64,000 nucleotides of DNA from Symbiodinium natans (Eukaryota; Sar; Dinophyceae; Suessiales; Symbiodiniaceae): assembly GCA_905221605.1 (NCBI GenBank), contig CAJNDS010000258.1:966092-1030091 (forward strand). The letters run 5' to 3'. The position numbers and the translations under genes are program-made. Shown here one piece after another: positions 11,243-19,900 of the stretch. Under the pieces are notes generated by a model that saw only the letters and a program-made list of their open reading frames with translations, was not told the origin of the DNA and ran no database searches. Numbering within the stretch: the stretch's first letter is position 1; each line of letters begins with the position of its first letter.

Positions 11243-14200
11243 GAAAGAGCGGTGTATGGAATGCGAGGTAAAGAGCGAACAGGAAGATGAGGAGGCGGTG
11301 TGCTGAGTGAGAGACGCGGTGGAAACGTCTATGAAGTGCGCTTGAGGCCAGGAGAGGTCATCAAGAAGCTCTGTCCAGGAAACTCGTTCCACTCCATCTA
11401 TGGGGCCAAGACGGTCAGCTACGATGGACAGGCCAAAGCAACGATCCTCGAGGGCTACGTCAAGGTCACCAGCGCAGACGTGGAGGCTGTGTTGAAAAAC
11501 AGCGGCGAGGCTGGTGTTTTCATCACAAGACTTGCAGCCAATTGGCCCAGAAAGGATCCAGTGGAGTGGCATCAGCAGTTACAAGTCGAAGCCGATTGGG
11601 ATTACGTCGCGAGAGTGCGTTGCCATGCCAAACAGCAAGCTTGTCCAATGGCGTTCAGAAAAGGTGGAGGCGCCAGTCTGGGAGTGCCGTACAAGGATGG
11701 CGTGGTTCCTCCCAAGCCATATGTGTGGCGAGTGAACGGCGTGCCTAAGACGTGGACGGACGAGGACTTGACTCAGTGCCTCAAAGGGGCTGACTGGAAA
11801 GACGTCGAGATCCTGCACCCTCCGCGTGGGAGAATGCCATGGCTCATTCGTGCTCAACACGCGGAGGCCGACGTCGCTGGACCCAGTGGGGTTTATGCAG
11901 GGGAACGCCTGATACTTCTCAGTCGCCCTGGTGGACGTGCTCCCGCCAACGCCGCCACCTTGCCGGCGCCCAAGAAGGGGAAAGGCAAAGGAAGGCTGGA
12001 CAGAAGCACGTCGGCAAGCAACAGGACAAGGAAGAAGAGAAGCAGCAGCAGCCAGAGCAACAGCAGCCACAGGCAGCGCAGGCAGCTCAGTCGACTTTGC
12101 AGGAGGGTAAGCGAAGTGCGCCGGCAGCTGGCGACAATGGAGGAGATGGGGGTGGAAAGAGATTGAAGCCCGAGGTCACTTGGGATGAAGTGGATTGTGG
12201 GGCCCGGGGCAATTGCGGCTTCAACTGCCTGGCGGTCGAAGCGAAAGCTCGGGCTACAGGTGCTGCTCCACTGTCCGTCGTGCCCCAAGCCGACACTTTG
12301 GGCAGAACCCTGCGTTTTGAGCTTGCAAAAGAGGCAAGCAAAAAGCCGCAGAATTATGCTCCCTTCTGGAAAGTGGATGCAGATGCTACTGAAGCCACGG
12401 ATGCGGGCAAGCCGCCCACCACTTACAAGGCCTGGTGCGAGGCTATAGGCAAGGAGGGCTACTACATCTCAGCGCTTGTGCTCAAAGTTGCGGCAAAACG
12501 CATGAAAAGAAAAATTGTGGTCGTCACTCAGAACGAGAAAGACACGTTGGGATATGCAGTGTGCTTGGGGGACAACACCACTGAGCCACCTATTGTGCTC
12601 ATCCTCAGAAGTGAGCACTACACGCTGGCAGTGCCCAAAAGTGGCAAACAGCTTCCGCAGCAATGGTTGAGCTGCGATGCCTTGCTCGAGTACGATGGTC
12701 TCCGAGGTGCGGGGCCAAGCTGGTTACCTTCAGACAGTGCCTCCTCTGCCGCTCCTTCGTGGCTCCCAACCAGGTCTGCTGGAAGTCGGCAGACCAAAGC
12801 TGGCAGTATTCCAGCAAGCAAGCGCTCAAGAGCGCCCTCTTGGCTGCCAGCTCGCAGCTGGGGAGGCAGCAACAGCGGAGCAGCAGCCACTCTCAAGACT
12901 GGACGTCCTGACCTTCCTCGTAGCAAAGGGCCAAGCGCAAGTGGGCCCCAATGCACAGTTGGACATGTGACCTTTGTCAAGAGTCAAGAGATGTTCGAAG
13001 ACGAAGGTGTCAACCGACTCACCCAGAAGCGGGACAATCACATCTCCAAGTTTCATCCGGACGAGCCTCGTAGCAAGTTTCATTGCATGAGACATCTGGT
13101 GCAGATTCTGGTGCCGTCGGCAGATATCCCAAAAGAGCTAAGAGCGTGGACATGCCCCAAGTGCAGAAAAGGGTTACCGCATGCCACCAAGTACGAGCTG
13201 CAGAAGAGCAAAACAGCGCATCTCGCCGCTTGCGCTCCTGAACTTTCAGCTCACGTGCAAGGGACCCTTGGCAAAATGGTGGGAGCTCTTGCAAAGCATA
13301 GAGCTGAGAAGATGAAGAAGGATGAAAAGAAGGCTAGTGCCAAGGGACACGCCGTTTGTGCCATGTCCATCGGCCGAAAGAAGAGGGTCCGAACGTGTGC
13401 CAAGTGCACTATCATGGAAAGATCCCCTCAGCGACTCTTCACGGTGAAGTGTTCAAGCAAAATTCGTCTTGCGCTGATGAAGTCGGCGGGCAGCGCGAGG
13501 CTTTGGAAGGCCATTCTCCTTGCTGGAAAGCGGGAAGAGTGGACCAAAGTCTGGGGCCTCACGCAAGAAGAACAGCAGTGGCTCGACGACAGGGATTGCA
13601 ATGCTGCGGCCAATGGTAGAAACTCCTCTCAAGCAGCTCTGCAAAAAGGACATGCTCTCGCGCTTCTCCCGAGACTGAAAGGCAGTACATCGTGCGCTGC
13701 AGGTGTCTTCGACAAGCTCAAGCAGTTGGTAGCGGCGGCGACTGTCCTAGCAGCTTCACTGAGAATGAGTGCGTGTCAGGCGCGAGCAGCGACTGGTGAG
13801 CAGCAGGAGCAAACTGTGGCTTAAGGTTCGCAGCAGCCACAGTAGCAGCGTGGCAGCTGGTTGGGTGCAGACGTGCCGCCTCACCAGAAAGGAGCTCTCC
13901 AAGCTCGAAACGGCGACGCGACGCAGAGTGAAAAAGCTTCCACCGCTGCAGCGCTCTGTCTGGAAGCGATGCTTGCTCGACGATGGCGACATTGAGTCCA
14001 ACCCTAGGCCGAGCAGCTCTAGGAGGTGCATCAATGTGGTTTCCATTCATACTAATGGGCGCAGGCATGCGTGGTCGGTGTTGAAGCTGGCTGGGCTGCA
14101 GCAATGGGATGTTGTGGTCATGCAAGACACCCGCGTGTCACCGCAGCAACAGGGCAGCTTTGAGAGATCTGCGCAGGGGAAAGGGTACCTCGCCTGGTGC

Positions 14201-15207
14201 CTACCTTCGACAAAGAGGGGCAAGCTGTGGTATCACGGCCTGATCATGCTCACCAAACGCAACATACGCGTCAGGCAGATTTGCAGCTGTATACAAAAGC
14301 AGGAGGGCAGTTTCTAGGACTCGACCTCGGAGCCTTCGCTTTGTTTGGCACCTACATTCGGCCGTGGGACTCTCCAGACCTTGGCGTCGAAACAGCCTTA
14401 CATGAAAGCATTCACTTGCTGCCGTCTTCAAAAACATGGATGGTGATGGGGGATTGGAATACAGTGCCTCAAGAAAATTTTCTCTGGCAGTACGAGATGG
14501 ACGGCGGCGCTGTGTGCGCTGGAGTCAGGAGTGATGCACGTTGGGTTCCTAGCCGTTGGAACTCATCTAGATGCATTGACTACTGCGTCACCAACAGTGG
14601 TGGATTGGTTCAAGCGACTGGCTCCCTCTCTCCCTCTCTCCCTCTCTCCCTCTCTCCCTCTCTCCCTCTCTCCCTCTCTCCCTCTCTCCCTCTCTCCCTC
14701 TCTCCCTCTCTCCCTCTCTCGCTCTCTCCCTCTCTCTCTCTCTCGCTCCCTCTCGCTCCCTCTCTCTCCCTATCCCCCCCTCTCTCTCCCTCTCTCTCCC
14801 TCTCGCTCCCTCTCTCTCCCTCTCTCCCTCTCTCCTTCTCCCTCTCCCTCTCCCTCCTCTCTCCTCGCTCCCTCTCTCCCTCTCTCCCTCTCCTCCTCTC
14901 CCTCCTCTCCCTCCCTCCCATCCCTCTCGCCCTCCCCTCTCCCCTCACCCCCTCTCCCCCTCTCCCCCTCTCCCCCCTCCTCTCTCCTCTCTCCCTCTCC
15001 CCCTCTCTCCCTCTCTCCTCTCTCCCTCTCTCCCTCTCTCCCTCTCTCCCTCTCTCCCTCTCCCCCTTTTCCTCTTCCTCTTTCTCTTTCTCTTCCTCCC
15101 TCTGTGTGTCTCTCCGTCACTCTCTCTCTCTATCTCTGTCTGACTATCTTTTTCTTGCTCTCTCTTTCTGTCTATCTATCTATCTATTTCGTAGTTGTTG
15201 TTCTCTC

Positions 15208-15274
<67 letters not shown>

Positions 15275-16964
15275 GCAGGTTTGAGAATCATGCTTGGGAT
15301 GTGAGAGTTTTCTCGAGTTGTGCAGCACCCAGTCTCACACTGACTTCATTCTTCAAGCCGTTGCTGCAGCGAATTGTTGGAGGGCAATGCCATGAGAATG
15401 CGGTGGTAGCGGAGGGTGGTTGTGAAGCTTGAGGGACGGGGGAGAGTTGTCCTGCGAACATGAACGCTGGTTGTCGAGTCGAAGACTGGTGATGTCAGCG
15501 GCATGAATGTGAAATACTTGTGAACCTGCCGCCCGAAGCAGAAAGATCAACTCAGGAACGAGGACCTGGTTCCCAGCAGAATCACCCTGGAGGGCGGTTT
15601 GCTCGACAAGGTGAGTGCCTTCGCTGGCATTGACCCGACGAAGTTCGACCCGAACACCTACTCCCAGGCACTTTGGGTGTCCTTTGGAGTTAGCATCACT
15701 CCGGTCACGGTCTCGCTTATGCATTCGCGGTGGACTTGCTTGGAAGGTTGGGCCATGTTGGGCCCATAGACGAAGGACAGTTGCGGAACGCGTTTTCGCT
15801 CTGAGCCGTGTCTGTCCAGGTCATGAACTGCAACAACCAGAAAGGCTTCCGCTCCAAATGTGGCAATATGACCACTGCCTACAAGGCCGACAACAATTGG
15901 GCGATTCGATTCCTAGCCATTCTAAACTGCAAATCCCTGAAGAATCCTTCAGAAGCCTGCATTGTGTCAGTATTGTGTCATTCCACGCTTTACAAAGCTC
16001 AGAAGGATCGAATCCGACCCATGAATTCCACTGCGTTATTGAAGGTGTTTTTTCTCGTTCGCAAGTTTTGAGGGGGCATCAGAGGTGTTCTCTTGTCACA
16101 TCTTCCTCATAAGTCGGTTGGCGTGCCTTTTTGAGTCCTGGGTGATTTTGGAACCAGACGCTGCGTAACAGGCCTCCAAACCACCCCACTTCAGGCTTAG
16201 TTTGTTCCCGTGTCAGAAGCATTGAAAGCATTGCTCCGGAACTCCTGAGCACCCAAAGCATGAAAAGCAGTGGTATTTGTCAGCTAAACAGACAGTCCTC
16301 CTCAGAGTTGTCGAGCAAACCCGTTAGTCGGATTCGGGGGTCCGTTTGAAAGAGCCCCTGCGGAGTGATGCACGCTTTTAATATTGAAATTGGACGGGCT
16401 TTCAGGGGCTCTTGGGCAGTTAAGGTGTCATGAGATTGATGGTGTACGAAAGGAAAAGACCATTTATAAGGACTCAAAAGACGCATGAAAATGCAGTACT
16501 CTTTTAATTGGGCTTTTTGTTCGCCCGGTTTTGATTAAAATCATTAAATGTACAAACTATGTGTACGGGCGTAACAAGATGTGTGAATTATAATGGTGAA
16601 GAGAGTAAGTGAAGAAGAGAGCGAAGTGAATTCAAGAGAATACAATGGCAAGGTGAGTGGAGGAAGAAGCCTGCTGCCTGAGACGCGGGTCCTCATCTAT
16701 TTGCAATTCTGGGAGATTTGCGGCTCTGCTTTGCTGGGTCTAGTGAGGAGAGGTCGCTCTAAGCCATGACTCAACTTCAGCAGCTTCGATCTTGTCTGAC
16801 GCTTCAGGGTTTGAGGCTTCAAAACTCCGCCCAAATGCCAATGCCCCGAACTGTGAGGCACGGTGAGGGTCCTGCCAAAGAACCGAGGCAACATTTGGGC
16901 AGTGGAGTTCGGCATCGCCTACCGAGACTGCCTGGATGCGGCGAACTCCACAGCACCCATATGA
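7564..16964 (+). CDS. Sulfotransferase, type II Golgi-like membrane protein, 12 exons (join, 479 residues)
   Basis: Predicted to transfer sulfate from PAPS to a carbohydrate or other acceptor in the Golgi lumen; acceptor unknown. Proposed exons: 7564-7919, 8005-8125, 8734-8849, 8975-9112, 9217-9300, 9545-9616, 9722-9907, 10351-10395, 15556-15667, 15820-15885, 16653-16719, 16888-16964. They sum to 1440 bases, a 479-residue frame plus stop. Residues 13-34 form a signal anchor (LLLACLVAAMTLSIGHSFF). The 5'-phosphosulfate loop is LPKTGTTQLY at 180-189, followed by KE at 206-207. The 3'-phosphate motif is RDPADWMWSS at 298-307, with Arg298 and Ser306 spaced as in known sulfotransferases. Later conserved pieces are VLFLKNEDL (369-377), NCNNQKGF, LPETRVLIYLQFWE and a C-terminal WAVEFGIAYRDCL. 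Every join restores family sequence in frame. The second donor (8126) is the least certain; 5' UTR and trans-splice site were not found. Intron 8 (10396-15555) holds a decayed retrotransposon. Confidence 0.88.
8734..8849 (+). CDS. Sulfotransferase exon 3: 5'-phosphosulfate-binding loop
   Basis: Encodes LSIVGLPKTGTTQLYEIL, the PAPS 5'-phosphosulfate loop (PKxGTT) at the start of the fold, then the HPS turn. The acceptor is AG at 8732-8733 followed by G. The donor is GAATCT at 8850, a GA donor. Joining to 8975 gives HPSM-IRLNPLRKE and restores the KE motif that follows the loop in Golgi-type sulfotransferases. Confidence 0.85.
9722..9907 (+). CDS. Sulfotransferase exon 7: 3'-phosphate-binding motif
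   Basis: Encodes FRDPADWMWSSWNFF, then a Trp/Arg-rich segment ending YRSPELFHEL and SYSNVFQ. The preceding exon (9545-9616) ends KFIL and joins through a GC-AG intron (9617-9721) to read KFILLFRDPADW without a gap. This is the conserved strand and 3'-phosphate motif. The donor here is GTATCA at 9908. Confidence 0.87.
10603..10866. repeat. CT/CCT-rich microsatellite
   Basis: About 260 bases of pyrimidine on the + strand, with ccct, cttcctcg and tccctc units; the cttcctcg-type unit repeats around 10785-10830. A (GT) run follows at 10877-10907. It lies in intron 8 of the sulfotransferase gene. Confidence 0.88.
11009..11250. repeat. (GA)n microsatellites
   Basis: There is a GA-rich run at about 11009-11054 and a nearly pure (GA)n of about 75-85 bases at 11161-11246. 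They directly precede the retroelement fragment. They are complementary to the CT tracts on the other side of it. Confidence 0.88.
11300..11990 (+). pseudogene. Retroelement gag-like N-terminal ORF
   Basis: The open frame runs to 12166, but the protein-like part ends in a Lys/Gly-rich linker (about 11965-11995). After that the neighbouring frame reads sensibly into the OTU domain. The sequence includes a GNSFHSIYGAKTVSYDG segment and a KPYVWRVNGVPKTWTDEDL segment of nucleic-acid-binding texture. No named domain is recognised. The start is unclear: the first in-frame start-like codon is GTG at 11300, right after a GA repeat, so the true 5' end may be lost. Confidence 0.55.
11990..13824 (+). 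pseudogene. Retroelement ORF with OTU-type cysteine protease domain and zinc motif
   Basis: After a Gln/Lys/Glu-rich linker, the OTU-like domain begins around 12178. Asp (12193-12195) and the GNC cysteine (12214-12216) sit in DCGARGNCGFNCLA, and the matching histidine is in SEHYTL (His 12616-12618). That is the Asp/Cys-then-His layout of OTU deubiquitinase-like proteases. Next come three PSWLP repeats (near 12714, 12750 and 12834). Then there is a WTCPKC...H...C motif (Cys at 13153 and 13162) and a second TCAKC. The frame stops at 13822-13824. A role in processing the element polyprotein or removing ubiquitin is inference from the family. Activity is unlikely given the frameshifts. Confidence 0.65.
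13769..14290 (+). pseudogene. Retroelement EEP endonuclease, N-terminal half, preceded by a 2A-like motif
   Basis: This frame overlaps the end of the OTU ORF by about 55 bases and is shifted by one. It carries a basic region, then DDGDIESNPRP, then the EEP start INVVSIHTNG and DVVVMQDTR. The usual catalytic Glu of the LQET-type motif reads as Asp here. Past about 14285 the sense passes to another frame; this one ends at a stop at 14315-14317. It would be the endonuclease that nicks the target for reverse transcription, but this copy looks dead. Confidence 0.65.
13982..14011 (+). other. 2A-like ribosome-skipping motif, degenerate (NPRP for NPGP)
   Basis: Reads DGDIESNPRP. The D-I/V-E-x-N-P part is the conserved core of 2A-like peptides found in several non-LTR retrotransposons. 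The essential glycine of NPGP is AGG (Arg) here, one base from GGG. It sits at the expected place, just before the EEP domain. Skipping would be expected to fail. Confidence 0.6.
14285..14621 (+). pseudogene. Retroelement EEP endonuclease, C-terminal half, cut by microsatellite
   Basis: In frame +1 relative to the previous half this reads LYTKAGGQFLGLDLG, FALFGTYIRP, then VMGDWNTVP (the GDxN catalytic motif) and SSRCIDYCVTN (the RIDY-type strand). At 14622 the frame runs into (CCCTCT)n and goes on as Leu/Ser/Pro repeat to 15269. The final SDH motif of EEP and the reverse transcriptase are missing. Confidence 0.65.
14622..15269. repeat. CT-rich microsatellite, (CCCTCTCT)n then (CT)n
   Basis: An 8-base ccctctct unit repeats cleanly from 14622 to about 14720. 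A mixed CT/CCT tract runs to about 15120, tatc units lie near 15172-15188, and (CT)n occupies 15205-15269. The long Leu/Ser/Pro and Glu/Arg/Gly open frames across it are repeat by-products. Confidence 0.9.
15556..16964 (+). CDS. Sulfotransferase exons 9-12 (C-terminal part) downstream of the retroelement-bearing intron
   Basis: Exon 9 begins NEDL and joins to VLFLK of exon 8 across the 5.2-kb intron, restoring VLFLKNEDL. It then reads GGLLDKVSAFAGIDPTKFD. Exon 10 reads NCNNQKGFRSKCG, exon 11 SGGRSLLPETRVLIYLQFW, and exon 12 NIWAVEFGIAYRDCL and stops at 16962-16964. Introns are 15668-15819, 15886-16652 and 16720-16887, all GC-AG. This C-terminal pattern (NCN, LPET, FW, WA.EFG.Y..C) matches sulfotransferase-like proteins I associate with dinoflagellates. 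Confidence 0.85.
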
Positions 16965-19900
16965 TACTCCCGAACCATGCGTCCAAAGAGGCTCTCGCAC
17001 ACGGGCTGGCGCAAAAGAGGTCGGGTTCACGGCAAGTACTTGTAGCGGCGAGGGGAAGGAGCTGGCGGGTCTGTTGTACTATGATCGCCTTCTGACAGCC
17101 ACGCTTAAATATGGAGTCTTTCCACTCAGGTTTATACTGAGTATACTGAGGTCCCGAATGTAGTCCGCCTACCACCAACTTACCATTGCCCACATGATAA
17201 GTCTACGATCCTCCATCGGCTGTTGTGAGAGCGCCAGCGCAGACCCACACACGGAGCCCAGTTCATTAGTGGTTTTGCACAAATGCCATTTTGGCAGAGC
17301 TAAAGGGACCGAGGGTGCTTGGAGCACGATAGACTTGGAACTTGCAGGGTCCGCAGGGCACCAGCTCGATCGCATGGCTCGGGCCGGGGTTTATAGGCGT
17401 GATGTCAGCTACTTCGGGGCAGGGTTGTGGGGTGGGGCAGGGGCGTGGGGGTGTATTCTTTGCATGTCTCCTCACGCGCGTTAGAGTAGGAATGGTGTTC
17501 TCGGAACTAGTGAGTCCACTGCAAAGCCTGAACCTAAGCCCCTAAACTATGAACCCAAATTCGGTCCCTGCCTTTGGCAGGTGGCGTTTAACGCTGTGTG
17601 TTGGCTGACGTTACCTGCAGTGTAATGGGCCCTGTGTTTTCAGAACGCGGAGCCATGCAAGCTTCGAGAAGTGCACGAGACCGAGGCAGAGAGCACGACT
17701 TCCACCCGCAAACACCCAAAAAAAAAGCACGTCGGGCCTAAGCATGTAATTTGCGACGTTCCAAGTCCCCTCGAGGAAGATCGTCTGCGGGCGCCGCGGG
17801 CGCAAACGAAGCTAAGACCCTTGCACACTTAACGCAAGAACCCTTAGTGTTGGCACACTCTTGGGGATCTAAACATAGCTCAGCCCCCATCATGCCATCC
17901 GCCAAGGCGGCCAAGGCGTACTGAGGTGCTTTGCAGGAAGGCGAGAATCCGGAGTTCTTTTGTTTTTGCCTTCGGTCGGTATCCATGAAGATTGCTGCAG
18001 TGCAGGTTGTGGTGCTCTAGGCTTCCGAAGATGATGTAAGTCTAGAATTTGATATTGCCACAGACATCCGCAGATTGTTTCGGGGGCGCAGGAACCCCGC
18101 TGTATCGGCAACTCTCCATGTGCACCTCAGTCTTTGTGGAATCTTCATGCGCCCGATTCCTGTCCTCCACTTTCTGCGGTGGGCTGTCTCCGTAGTAGCA
18201 GCCTCACCTTCACGAAGTGGGGAAAAAGTCGGGGACGGCCTCGGCGCTGCTATCACAGCAACGGCGCCAAGCAGAAACCCCGTCCCAACATGAGGTTTCA
18301 GGTACATGTTTGCCTGCTTCAGTGATTCAGATTTAGATTTAGCAAACACGAATATTGCCTGCCTCAGATCTGGCAATATTTACTCCTCACTTTCCATCTA
18401 GCCTCCTGATCAAGCTCCTTCACCACCTCTCACCCGGGGATTTTTGTCCGACGCTACAACAGATGATGCCGTACTGAGAACGACGTCCTCCCAAGTATTT
18501 GCAATCTCCCAGGTGGCTTGCAAAACTAGATCGCAGCAAGTAGCTCCAGCAGACTTCGTGTGCGTGCAGGTCGCAGGCTATGCAGTGCCTGACCGGTACC
18601 GAGCTCCAAATAGATCATCTCACAGTCTCACACTCCATACTTGTATACCGTGGTCGACTTTGACTCGTTCGACATACTCCCATTTGCCGTTGCAAGACCG
18701 TGTTGTGCGACCTGATAGGACAAGAGGGGTATGCCCAGCTCCCGGCTCTGTCCTGCTTTTTTCGGGTCCTGAACGGACCTGACCACTCAGCAATCGGCAC
18801 AATACCAGCGAGAAAACACTTGTGTGCTGCTGTGTCCATTTCGAATGCTGAATCTGGAAGCCTTTCGTCATTTTCATGGACAAGAAGGTCAGTTACACAA
18901 ATATTTCCCTCGGCTGAACTTGCACGGCCCTCGTGAACAAGTCTGCTCGAGAAGGTGGTAGGGTGGGGCTGGCGTGTCGTGACCCATGCGACATCTGCCT
19001 CCCAACGTAGTGCCACATCACAATGCCTTTGCAGGGACCTCAGCTTCGTGCCAGATTGATTCTTCTTGCGACTCTAAACAGCACGGTGCCTGCGGCATCA
19101 TGCCTTTCTGTAGGATGCCGAGCTAAGTGCACGATAGCAGAAGCAACTTTTTGTCTCCCCAACAAACCTGACACAAAGCTTTGTGCACTGCCTTTGTCAC
19201 AGTTGTACAAGTGTCTGCCAGCTGTATGCCTAAGACGCGAAGACATGAGTGAGTAACTTCCATGCGTTCTTCATACGCTTCTTCGGTTGGCTTGGATCCC
19301 CAAGGCTTGACGACAAAGAGCCCGACAAGGGTCAGGCAAGGCTGGGGGCCCAGAAATCAGAAGAGAAGCGGAGGGCGTTTGCAGGCTTCTCAGCGGCTTC
19401 TCCGCCAGCTTCCGGATTTGGCAGTTTGGGGTTTGGGGTCTTCAGAGTTTTTAGAAGCGTGCCAGGTGCCTCTACAACGTGATCGCTTGTGCATGTGGTG
19501 CATCAGCTCACAGGTTCGAGTGACAGCCCTGGCAGCCCAGGTCAGGAAGCCGATTCAAGAGCTGGGGACGTTTCTTTGAGGAGGTACGTGTGCTGACCTT
19601 AGCCTTCTTTTTGTGAAGGGAAGGGCCTTGGAAAGAGTGGTTGTGATGGTCATGACGCTCGCGATGCTCTCCATAGCATAGCATTCCATAGCATTCAATG
19701 TCTCCTGTCGACTTGCTAAGGCCAAGATTCCGAAGGTCGGGAGCCTTGGGCGAGTCAACAGTAGCTTCATGAGAAATCAACACCGTGGGTTTGGCTTGAG
19801 ACCTCACACAGTGGTGTTGAGCTTCGAAGTGCAGCGGTGCAAGCAGAGCTGAACACCTGTCCACATCTGCTTGGCCGAGAAGGCTGAGAAGGCTCATGGC

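Larger units (their letters stand above)
11290..14621 (+). mobile_element. Decayed non-LTR (LINE-like) retrotransposon with OTU and EEP domains, 3'-truncated
   Basis: On the + strand, inside sulfotransferase intron 8. Domain order is a gag-like N-terminal ORF, an OTU-type cysteine protease domain, a CxxC zinc motif region, a 2A-like motif, then an APE-type EEP endonuclease. The reading frame changes three times (near 11990, 13800 and 14285), so it is not translatable as one protein without frameshifting. The endonuclease ends in a CT microsatellite at 14622. No reverse transcriptase, RNase H or poly-A tail is present. Both outer borders are set only by the flanking simple repeats; no target-site duplication was found. 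It could also be described as a composite of element fragments. Confidence 0.75.
10396..15555 (+). other. Intron 8 of the sulfotransferase gene, GA-AG, 5160 bp
   Basis: Starts GAGCCT and ends ctcAG before G. It is 6.7 times longer than the next largest intron of the gene. In order it contains a CT/CCT tract (10603-10866), a GT tract (10877-10907), GA tracts (about 11009-11054 and 11161-11246), the decayed retroelement (about 11290-14621) and CT tracts (14622-15120 and 15205-15269). Both flanking exons remain in frame with each other. Confidence 0.8.

Noticed and set aside
14531-15432. Open frames of 257-411 codons through the CT tract
   Set aside because: Only the first roughly 140 codons of the 14197 frame belong to the EEP domain; the rest is (CCCTCT)n and (CT)n.
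15272-15432. Frame after the CT tract (WSRFENHAWDVRVF) as the missing C-terminus of the EEP domain
   Set aside because: No clear SDH motif or alignment to the end of EEP domains; could be intron sequence. Kept as unresolved rather than annotated.
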